DNA of 64,000 bases, taken from positions 20,254,116-20,318,115 of the forward strand of contig BROE01000020.1 of NCBI GenBank assembly GCA_036571765.1. The letters are read 5' to 3'. This DNA comes from Plecoglossus altivelis. Its lineage: Eukaryota; Chordata; Actinopteri; Osmeriformes; Plecoglossidae. The position numbers were made by a program, and so were the translations under genes. The notes under the pieces were generated by a model. That model was not told the origin of the DNA, searched no databases, and saw nothing but the letters and a program-made list of their open reading frames with translations. Within the stretch, counting starts at the first letter, position 1. Each line of letters starts with the position of its first letter. Of this stretch, positions 13,601 to 25,600 are shown piece by piece.

Positions 13601-16600
13601 GTGTGTGTGTGGCATTTGTGTGTGTGTGTGGCATATGTGTGTGTGTGTGTGGCATGTGTTTGTGTGGTATGTGTGTATGTGGCATGTGTGCGTGCCATGT
13701 GTGTGTGTGGCATGTATGTGTGTGGCATATGTGTGTGTGGCATGTGTGTGTGTGTGGCATGTGTGTGTGTGGCATGTGTGTGTGTGTGTGGCATGTGTGT
13801 GTGGCATGTGTGTGTGTGGCATGTGTGTGTGTGTGGCATGTGTGTGTACCATGTTTGTGTGTGGCATGTGTGTGTGTGTGTGTGTGTGGTATGTGTGTGC
13901 GTATGTGTGTGTGTGTGGTATGTGTGTGTGTGTGTGGCCGCCCTGCAGACCAGGAGCGGATTGGCAAGGACTCGTCGTACGAGCAGGAAGGGAAGGTGCA
14001 GTTTGTGATTGATGCAGTGTACTCCATGGCTCATGCCCTCCACAACATGCACCAGGAGCTGTGTCCAGGCGCAGTGGGTCTCTGCCCCAGGATGGACCCC
14101 ATCAATGGAACCCTGCTCCTCAAACACATCAGGCGTCTCAACTTCGCAGGTCAGTAAGCATCGCTTCAGACTGCTTCCTGGGTCTTTTTCTCACACACAC
14201 ACACACACACACACACTTTCATACGCGCACTTCACACATTCACACACAATGACAGACATATTCAGGTGCAGACACACACACACACACAGGTTAGCTTGCA
14301 CACACACTCAAACACACATACCGAGAGAGACTCACAGGCGCACATACATACACAACTCTTTTTAATAAGATAATTATTCGATTTTGTGTTGTCTGGTTTG
14401 TGATCTTAATAAAGTGTTTAAGGAAGGTGATGTGTTTACCGACATTCCTTTGATGAGAGGTGGGACTGACAAGGTTTTAACATCCCCAGAAGGAGAAACA
14501 CGTCTAATGAAATATTACAATATAAGTTAGAAACATCTGTTCAGTTATTGCACGTTTATTTTCGCTCCCAAAACTGTGAGAAGCTGTGCTGCATGTAGAA
14601 GGTATTGCAATAGATAAAGGATCAGTGTAATTAAAAATGTTTTGGTGGTCGAAGTCAAGGAGCAGTGTGTGTTTACTAGCCACAGGACAGATTTAGCGCA
14701 TCTGAGCTAGCAGAGATCGTGACCTAGCAGGCACAGTGAGCTACCTAGCGCGGTAAGCTAGCAGGCGCGTTGAGCTTGCAGACACGGTGAGCTAGCAGGC
14801 GCAGTGAGCTAGCTAGCGCAGTGAGCTAGCAGACGTGGTAAGCTAGCAGGCATGGTGACCTAGCAGGCACAGTGAGCTAGCTAGCGTGGTAAGCTAGCAG
14901 TTGCGTTGAGCTTGCAGACACGGTGAGCTAGCAGACCCAGTAAGCTAGCAGGAGCAGTGACCTAGCTAGCGTGATGAGCTAAAAGGCGCAGTGAGCTAGC
15001 AGATGTGGTGAGCTAGCAGGCGCAGTGAGCTAGCAGGCGCGGTAAGCTAGCAGGTGCGGTAAGCTAGCAGGCGCTGTGAGCTAGCAGGCATGGTGAGCTA
15101 GCAGACGTGCTGACCTAGCTAGCATGATGAGCTAGCTAGCCCAGTGAGCTGTGTTCCTGAGACTGCTGAGAGATGCTACAGCAGTAGTCACCATACTAAA
15201 CCCAGGAACCTCATACTTGCACAGACCTGAGGTGTGTTGCATCAGCTGCACCACTCACGACACACACACACACACCACACACGACACACACACCACTCAC
15301 GACACACACACACACACCACACACACACACACACCACACACGACACACACACCACTTACGACACACACACCACACACCACTTATGACACACACACCACAC
15401 ACGACACACACACCACACACGACACACACACCACACACACCACTTACGACACACACACCACACACAATTCCCGACACACACACCACACACGACACACACA
15501 CCACTTACGACACACACCACACACCACACACACACCACTTATGACACACACACCACACACACACCACTTACGACACACACACCACACACACACACCACTT
15601 ACGATACACACACCACACACACACCACTTACGACACACACACCACACACACACACCACTTACGACACACACACCACAGACGACACACATACCACACACGA
15701 CACACACGCCACACAACACTCACCACACCACACCACCCACACACACACACCCACGCACACACACCCACGCACACACACCCACACACACACACCCACACCC
15801 ACGCACACACACACACACACCCACACACTACATGCAGCCATGAACATACACAGAGCATAGACAGCACAGTTTACACACACAGGACCAGCAGAAACCACTG
15901 CAGTGTTGTTCTTCAAGCATAACATTCGTCCCCTCTTCGTGACTGCATAACACATTGTAGCTGAACATGGATATTTATGGGGTTCATGGGTAGATTGCTA
16001 AAGGGCTATTATGAACTTTGTCGTTTCTCATCGTGAGGGAAACTAGAGCTGTTTGTGTGGGCGGTGGAGAATCTGTCACTATGCTTTTACTTTGTCCGAT
16101 TCACTTTATTCAACTGATTCAATTTATTTATTTATTTTTATGTTTTGGTATTTCATACTTACACAAATAATACAACGCATCACAAAGACATTTGTATGAG
16201 ATTTTGACGTATTGACCATTTTCATATAATACATTCCAAATGTATTATTCATATCAGGGAAGTTTAAAAAAGAAGAAATAAAAGAGAAAAAAAGACATGA
16301 CTAAGCCTCTCAAATCAGGAGCTTAAACTTTTCCCATCTCAGCCTCCCGTAGGGCTGTTCTCAGTTCCCTCGCCTCTCTGTTTTGCCTCTCTGCCTCCTC
16401 TCCTTGCCTCCTCTCCCTCACCTCTCTGCCTCCTTCCTGCCTCCTCTTTCTCACCTCTCTTCCTCCTCTCCCTGCCTCTCTGCCTTCTCTTATCACCTCT
16501 CTTCCTCCTCTCCCTGCCTCTCTGCCTCCTCTTTCTCACCTCTCCTCCTCCTCTCCCTGCCTCTCTGCCTTCTCTTATCACCTCTCTTCCTCCTCTCCCT

Positions 16601-19600
16601 CACCTCCCTGCCTCCTCTTCCTCCTCTCCCTGCCTCTCTACCTCCTTTTTCTCACCTCTCTTCATCCTCTCCGTGCCTCTCTGCCTCCTCTCCCTGCCTC
16701 CCTACCTCCTCCCCGCCTCACTCAGCTGGTGTGACTAATGCATACCAAGCAGGTTATCAAAGGTGGAGGCTAAAGTCAGAGCCCCCAGCACCTCCTGCCT
16801 CTCTGCCTCCTGCCCACCCCAGCCTTTGAAGACTCGCTGAAGCAGTAGAACACTTCGATGGAACGCAGATTGAGAAGGGTTAGCTGTCAGAGTAGCTGTG
16901 TCTGTCCCTGTCATGTCCAGGAGAGGGTGTGGGGAGAGTTGGAAGGAAGAGAGAGGTAGAGAGTGAGACAGGGAGAGAGTGAGACAGGGAGGGAGTACGA
17001 GAGAGGTGGAGGGAAGAGAGAGGTAGAGAGTGAGACAGGGAGAGAGTGAGACAGGGAGGGAGTATGAGAGAGGTGGAGGGAAGAGAGAGGTAGAGAGTGA
17101 GACAGGGAGAGAGTGAGACAGGGAGGGAGTACGAGAGAGGTGGAGGGAAGAGAAATGGAAGAGGGAGAGATGTAGAGAGTGAGACAGGGAGAGAGTGAGA
17201 CAGGGAGAGTACGAGAGATGGAGGAAAGAGAAATGGAAGGAGGAGAGAGGTAGAGAGTGAGACAGGGAGAGAGTGAGACAGGGAGAGTGACAGAGATGAA
17301 GGAAAGGAGGTAGAGAGTGAGACAGGGAGAGAGTGAGAGAGATGGAGGGAAGAAGGAGGTAGAGAGTGAGACAGGGAGAGAGTGACATGGGGAGAGAGTG
17401 AGAGAGAGGTGGAAGGTAGAGAGTGTGGTAGAGAGTGAGACAGGAAGAGAGTGAGAGAGAGATGGGAGTAAGTGTGAACAAGACTGGAGAGTGAGAGGAA
17501 AAAGAGTGAGAGACTAAGAGTAAAGAGGGAGAGAGAGGAGAATGAAAGTGCAATGTAACTACATCTCAGCTGTCAGGCCTAGAGCACAATAATGAACACT
17601 GCAGTGAAACAGTAACAGATTAACAATGACCAAACTAATTTTTTTTTCACGAATGATGTGAAAAAATAATCCTACAATGTAATATTAAGGTCTTAGACAT
17701 GCCTGGCTGTCATGACTTAGGTACAATGAACGTTGAATGTTTACACAAGCGGCTGTTTCCTCCTATAATCTCTCGGTTTGGCTCTGCTCTCTCCTCTCTT
17801 TTGCTCTCTCTCTCTTCGTTTCTCAATGTCTATCTCCCTCTCCTTCTCCTCAAGAAACTAACAAGTCTTGTTTGTTTACGTGCCGATGACACTGCCAGAT
17901 GACATCTGTGACGATTTCTGTTAGCAAAAGAAAAAAAAACCCTGTGACATGTTTTCAAGAGGAAATGCTATATTAAGCAAAGGCAACCTGTTCAATTCTG
18001 TCAGCTCCTATACTGATGATAGTAGGACTTCTATAACTGTATAGCTTCCAAAATCCTCCTCTTATAGCTGAATGTCCCAGCACTAAAGAACAGCCTCATT
18101 TTCTCTTCGTGTTTCTATATTGTGCTGCTCCAGTTATGGGGATTCAGTCGCTGAGATGACTGAAAGGGAGCCACGATAATCACACATAGTACCATTTTAA
18201 TATGCTCATGCTGCATTTAAACCTACTTGTCAAAGACAGTAGATTATGTGCTTAAAAACACATTACGCAGCCAATAAATACGTTCCTACGTTCAAGTGTT
18301 CCAGACCGACTGGAGAACTGGATTTGGTAGCAAAGGTTCATTTAGTGAAATTAAGTAATTATGCAGAAAGTGGGAAATGAACTGACGCAGATGAACAAAT
18401 AGCATACACGCTCGCACATACGCAAAACACACACACAAACGATAACACACACACACACACATCAGGCGTCGTAGACGTCGCAGCGACTGAGAGCAAATTG
18501 TGTGCACATGGTCCATGTACAGTTCATTAAGCGCTAATGACCAGTGGAATGGATGACGAGCGAAGCTGCCAGTCAAGGTGTCCCTTGCCTGCACACGAAG
18601 AGCCCTGCGCCCAGCCGTGCAGAACAAGCACACGTCCCATCAGACCTCACGCTTCCTCCCCTCACACAAGCAGGAGGCACCCTCCCATCACCACCCACTG
18701 AATATAATCACGGCTGAACTACAGAGGCTCATCTAACAGTGTTCCCCAAGTAGCGAAGAAGGGTCCAGGTTGACAGGGCAGAGCCGTGTGATGTCATCGG
18801 TTGTCAGGGTAGCGGGCAGTGTCGTCTGAGGTTCCTGTTCGGGGCTCGTTAGCGTGTGAGGGTGATGAGGGGCCGGGGTACTGTGTTGAGACAGGCGGCG
18901 CGTGTCTCCTGGCAACTGATATAGCACACTGTTGATCTGATCCAACATTCTGCTGATCTGAACCAACACACTGCTGGTCTGAACCAACACACTGCTGGTC
19001 TAATGTAACACACTGCTGGTCTAATGTAACACACTGCTGGTCTGATGTAACACACTGCTGGTCTGATGTAACACACTGCTGGTCTGAACCAACACAGTGT
19101 TGATCTGATCCAACATTCTGTTGATCTAAACCAACACAGTGTTGATCTGAACCAACATAGTGTTGGTCTGAACCAACACACTGCTGATCTGAACCAACAC
19201 ACTGCTGGTCTGAACCAACATCCTGCTTATTAAACTGACTCTTATCCAACTCGTCGAAAAATAGGACATGTACAGCTGCAGAAGATCAGGTTTCAGAAAT
19301 GTAGATCTAATATTTCAGAGATCAACGTCAAGGACAATGTGTTTTTATAACGGAATGCAGCTTAGACATGGAGACTGCCTGATTCTCTACTAACTTGACT
19401 CTGTAACCTAACATTTCCCTTGAGACGAATCACACTGTCTGAATCTACAGCACCCAAACCTACAGAAAAACAAATACTAAAATAATATTCTACAGCTCAA
19501 CATCATGTGTTTTTGTGCTGCTTCAAATGCAGACAATGTCTATATGTCATTGAGATGGAGGAGAGATAGCTTAGAGAGATCAGGCCAGGTTTTGGGGATT

Positions 19601-22600
19601 TTTAAGAGCGACGTGAGGCCGTTCTCCATTTTCATTACCGCAATCACTGGTGACTAATGAACGAAAACGATTTTGGGACTGCACATAGACAGACGTAGAC
19701 TTAGCACAGACCCAAAAGAAGATTCTAACTGAAGAACGATAAATGACCTTCAGTCTTTTACGACTGAAAGTGTCTGTATAAATCTGAAAGTGTCTGTATT
19801 TATCGTGGACCTTGATCTCACTTTCCTCCCGCTCTGTGTGGAGGTAAAGTTCTTCAAAAACCAGCCGAGGCATTAAGGCTAAAATACTTAGTAGTGAGTG
19901 AATAACATACATTAAGGCTGGATCCTAACGTCAGTTAGCTTAGTTTTCAGCTAACAGCAGGTGTTGTAGCTTACGTAGGCAGCTACAGTATTGATTGAAC
20001 TTCATTTAGTCTCTGGCAGTTTAATTTCACTAATTTCATTGTAATATGCTTTCTCATAAAATCCTAATATGTGGCACACGTTCATTATTTAACCAATCGT
20101 AAACGGTAGCGGTTCTCACGGACTGCCGTTGCAAATCAAATGTACATCGAGCTAATTCGGCTAATGTGACGCTTGCTGCACTGTAGCTAAACTACTACAC
20201 TGTAAACTAGCGTACTGTTTCAGAAAATAAACAAATGGCAGCAAAGAACGTGTTGTACATTACAGTACAATAATGTAATTGTTCAGCATTACACTATCTT
20301 GTTGTATGATATATCTCTGTACTGGACATTATTAATGAGAATATTTAAATGTTGGTCCTGGTGAAGCGGCATTGTGACTTCAGCAACGATTACATACCAT
20401 TTGACCGGCAGAGGACTGCTCGCTCGCTCGCTCGCTCGCTCGGTTGGTGAACTAAAATTGCATTAGATTTGGGGGTTTCGGGGATACTAAACGGAAACAC
20501 AAATTCTCAAAGCCACAGGCAGTTGCCTATCGAAGCCTTATAGTAAAACGCCCGTGGGAATAATGAATATGAGTCATGAATTCCAGTGTTCCGTGCCCCT
20601 GGCGCTAATTCCAGACGGTACCGGAAGGACAGACAGACCCGGAGAGGGAATTGGACTGGGGACAGAGTGTGTACCGGAGAACTGAGTTTGTATCAGGACT
20701 GTGTGTGTACGAGGTTGGAGTGTGCGAGCTAAACTCATGCTTACCCGTCAGCCTCTAGAGAAGACGATGGAAATTTCTCGGCTGAAAGAGATAGTCCAAA
20801 CAATGGCAACACAGTTAACTCAATTAAATTTCAACGCCTGGAAAAGGCTGCATTTTCGAGATTACACCTCGACCCTGTTTTGAGTAAACTTGAAGTAACT
20901 GAAAATGAAAAGTAATTTTCTTCCAGAGTATTCTATTTCCTCACAGGAGAGATTCAAATAAACACAAAACATTTGAAGTGCAAATGGAGAGCCCACTTTG
21001 CACATGTTCAGAAAACTTTTTTTTTAAAATTTAAATATATATATAATGGTTTTAGAATCTTGTTTTAAACTATCAGGTCACTTATCTTAAGCTGTTTTCA
21101 AAAGCCTGATGCTTTAATATCTCTGGCAGTTGAGGACACTGCACAGAGACATCTCTCTTTATGGCATAGCCAGAAGATGGAAACAGCCAATAATCTCTGG
21201 ACAGACCTCAGTATGTACAGCAAGCATGATTGAGAGTCTGTGAAATGTTAAATCTAATTATATCAGCAGAAGCTGAATGTGTTGCTGCATTAGTCTGTGA
21301 CAGCACCATAGTTCTGTTCCGGATCCATTCTCTCTGGAAGTGTCAGTATGGAGCTGTGATACACAGCGCCTGTCTCCTGACACAGCTCCCACAGAGCTGG
21401 GGTGGACTACACGCTGTTCGTGGCAGCTCTGGTGCTTTTAGAAACTGGTGACAAACTATGGGAGGACAGAGGGAGGGAGAGAGCAAAAACAAAACAGACC
21501 AAACACGAGAGAACAAGAATGTTGACTATAATAATAAAAAACACAAAGTGAAATATATAACACTCCAGTTCAGGAGTGTTTGTATAAACATGCCCCCCCC
21601 CACCACCATTGCTCCCCACTCCACACACACACACATACACTCCACACACTCCACACACACACATACACTCCACACACATACACTCCACACACTCCACACA
21701 CACACTCCACACACACACACATACACTCCACACACTCCACACACATACACTCCACACACTCCACACACACATACACTCCACACACACACTCCGCACACAC
21801 TCCACACACACTCCACACGCACACACTCCGAAACACACATCTCCTTATTTCTCCGTAAAATCCCTGTAATCCTTCTGTTTGACGGCTTCTGCCTTTGTGA
21901 TGCCTGCTGCATTGTCACTGCCTCTGCGTCTGAGCGCCCAGTAATGCTTTAATCCACAGCCTGACTCATCGAGATGTGGATTAGGCAGCTGCGTATCCCA
22001 TCGCTTGAACACCAAGGTCTGAAGAGAACTCAGCAGAAATCTAGCTGCTGTATCTTTCCCACTGCCCCTCCGTGGTCTCACCGTGCTCCAGCAGAGTGGG
22101 TCAGATGGGTAGCTTAATAACAAGCCCAGTCACAGCGGGAAGGGGGGGGGGGGAGCTGGTATTCAGGCTTGTTCATCCGAGGTGTGGATGTAAAGCAGTG
22201 CAGATGTTGGCAAAGCTTCAGCACCACAGAGAAGGATTTACCCAGCATGCAACCCAAGGAGGAGCAGAGAGACTCGGAAACAGAACCGTCACAAGCTTTG
22301 TCTGAAACTGCCGTGTGGAGCGTGTCAAGGCCTAGAAAGTGACTGAACAGCATGGTCTGTCAATGAACCAGTGTGTGAAAGGCAGTGTTTAGAAACCCCA
22401 CTTCTACCGACATGTATAGAGGGTACAGTATGCTTGTATGTAAATGTATTTTATAACCTGTATACAGAGAGCGATTGAGAGAGAAAGAGGGATCTTTTTG
22501 ATTTAGTCACAAATCATCTTGCCTCCATCCCTGACTGGGCTCCAGGCATCGCTGGGAACCCAGTGTTCTTCAACGAGAACGGAGATGCCCCAGGTCGCTA

Positions 22601-25600
22601 CGAGATCTACCAGTTCCAGATGAGGAATAGGACAGCAGAGTACAAGATCATTGGACACTGGACTGACCAGCTCCACCTCAACGTAAGTTTCTCCCCCCTT
22701 ACCGCCTTTCTCTCATCCTCCCCCCTCTCCTCCATCCCTCCTTCCCCTCTCTTCCGTCCTCTCCTCCTCCCCCTCTCGTCCTCCCCCCTCTCATCCTCCC
22801 CCCTCTCCTCCATCCCTCTCCCTCCCCCTCTCTTCTGTCCTCTCCTCCCCCCTCTCCTCCCTCCTCTCATCCTCCCCCCTCTCCTCCTTCTCCCCCTCCG
22901 TCCTCTCCTCCTCCGTCCTCTCCTCCCCCCTCTACCTCCCCCTCTACTCCCCCCTCTCCTNNNNNNNNNNNNNNNNNNNNNNNNNNNNNNNNNNNNNNNN
23001 NNNNNNNNNNNNNNNNNNNNNNNNNNNNNNNNNNNNNNNNNNNNNNNNNNNNNNNNNNNNNNNNNNNNNNNNNNNNNNNNNNNNNNNNNNNNNNNNNNNN
23101 NNNNNNNNNNNNNNNNNNNNNNNNNNNNNNNNNNNNNNNNNNNNNNNNNNNNNNNNNNNNNNNNNNNNNNNNNNNNNNNNNNNNNNNNNNNNNNNNNNNN
23201 NNNNNNNNNNNNNNNNNNNNNNNNNNNNNNNNNNNNNNNNNNNNNNNNNNNNNNNNNNNNNNNNNNNNNNNNNNNNNNNNNNNNNNNNNNNNNNNNNNNN
23301 NNNNNNNNNNNNNNNNNNNNNNNNNNNNNNNNNNNNNNNNNNNNNNNNNNNNNNNNNNNNNNNNNNNNNNNNNNNNNNNNNNNNNNNNNNNNNNNNNNNN
23401 NNNNNNNNNNNNNNNNNNNNNNNNNNNNNNNNNNNNNNNNNNNNNNNNNNNNNNNNNNNNNNNNNNNNNNNNNNNNNNNNNNNNNNNNNNNNNNNNNNNN
23501 NNNNNNNNNNNNNNNNNNNNNNNNNNNNNNNNNNNNNNNNNNNNNNNNNNNNNNNNNNNNNNNNNNNNNNNNNNNNNNNNNNNNNNNNNNNNNNNNNNNN
23601 NNNNNNNNNNNNNNNNNNNNNNNNNNNNNNNNNNNNNNNNNNNNNCTCCTCCTCCCCCCTCTCCTCCTTCCCCCTCTCCTCCCTCTCCTCCTCCGTCCTC
23701 TCTTCCTTCCTATCCTCACCCCTCTCCTCCTTACTCTCCTCCTCCCCTCTCTCCTCCTTCCTCTCATCCTCTCCTTACCCCTCTCCTCCCACCACCCCCC
23801 TTCTTTCTGTTCTACTGACACAGTGTCATGGTTGAGCATATGACTTGCAGATCAGAGGGTCTTAAGTTCAAATCCCACCGCTGCATGTCTCTATGGATAA
23901 ATGAATAGATTCCCTTCAGGGATGAATGGTGACTTGCAAATTCAGTATTTCGAGTGGGTTTATTTATGACGCATGCATCAGTAGTAGTGTCGCCCCCTCA
24001 GTTAAATGCACTAGAAGCATTTCAGTCTCTTTGTCCCTCACCTGCTGAGTCACACAAACACGCACACACGCACGCGCACATTTACGCACACATACACACG
24101 CACACAATTACTGCTGATGTTGATAGGGGCATTACAGTGACTCTTAAGGCCTACTTGTTAATTATGTTGTTTTTGACTAGTCATAATTTCCCTGTTGCAT
24201 TAACATGGTAATCAGATTCAGTAGATTATGTGCTCACAAATATAAAACGGATTAAATCAAATGGGTAAATCCACTCATGAGGGCATCTCTAGGGTTTGAC
24301 TGAGTATTCAAACCAGCAGCCATGGAAACCTGAGTCTGTAATAAAAATGGCCGCCTTGAATGTAGAAATGCTGTGTCTCACACATCAGAGGTCATGTGAC
24401 CTCATGGAGGAACTAGTAGAATAACTGAAATCCAAAACTCAACACTAACTCATAACCCAAAACTCAAGTTCAAGTTGTGCTTTATTTTCATTCCGCTACA
24501 TGTGGGGGCATACAGTGGAACGAAATGTCGTGCCTCACAGAGCCACGGTGCTACAGAAGTACAGACATACAACAGTAACTCAACACTAACTCATAGCCCA
24601 AAACTCAACACTAACTCATAACCCAATGAGTACAATGCACTCAGTGTTAGACCCAGAAGGTCATCATAACCATTGACTTACTTATAACCCAAACTCTAAG
24701 CATAACCTCATCATAACCAGAACCCCTTATTGTAACAAACACTGCCTCCTGGCAGTGGTCAGGTCATGTGTTTTGAAGAAGTGGCTTTGAAGGAAAGGAA
24801 CGTTTTGGTTTAAATCCTTTCAAACTCAAGCTAACATGGTTAGGTTCGCCTGATGCCGGCGTCGTCATAGCGATGGGTCCTGGCACTGACGCGTCTCAAT
24901 ATGCTGAACGTGAGAAGATGTTGACCTCCTGAACACTGAACAGGAGATGGTGTTGACCTCCTGAACACACTGAACAGGAGATGGTGTTGACCTCCTGAAC
25001 ACACTGAACAGGAGATGGTGTTGACCTCACGAACACACTGAACAGGAGATGGTGTTGACCTCCTGAACACTGAACAGGAGATAGTGTTGACCTCAGAACA
25101 CACTGAACAGGAGATGGTGTTGACCTCCTGAACACTGAACAGGAGATGGTGTTGACCTCACGAACACTGAACAGGAGATGGTGTTGACCTCCTGAACACT
25201 GAACAGGAAATGGTGTTGACCTCCTGAACACACTGAACAGGAGATGGTGTTGACCTCCTGAACACTGAACAGGAGATGGTGTTGACCTCCTGAACACTGA
25301 ACAGGAGATGGTGTTGACCTCCTGAACACACTGAACAGGAGATGGTGTTGACCTCAGAACACACTGAACAGGAGATGGTGTTGACCTCCTGAACACACTG
25401 AACAGGAGATGGTGTTGACCTCCTGAACACTGAACAGGAGAAAGTGTTGACCTGGTCCCAGAGCATCTGCTTCCATACCTCCTCCATGACCGCTGGTCAC
25501 CTTCTCTCTTGGTTTTCTCTCACCTCATTTCGGTTCCAGGTGGTGTAGTAGCTCTCCACGGAGCTGATTAGTTTAGTGCTGCGTTGTAAGTCTTCCTAAA

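Larger units (their letters stand above)
17546..21611. other. Longest largely unique intronic stretch (about 4 kb)
   Basis: Apart from the 20-bp array at 18935-19225 and a GCTC run at 20418, this part of the intron 14150-22545 is non-repetitive. No exon with good splice signals and recognisable protein was found. In a window this repeat-rich, unique intronic DNA is the likeliest place for conserved noncoding elements. Confidence 0.45.

Noticed and set aside
13423..14157. A gene encoding Cys/Val-rich or His/Thr-rich protein
   Set aside because: The frames are the GT array. Only the portion from 13949 is a genuine exon, of grm4.
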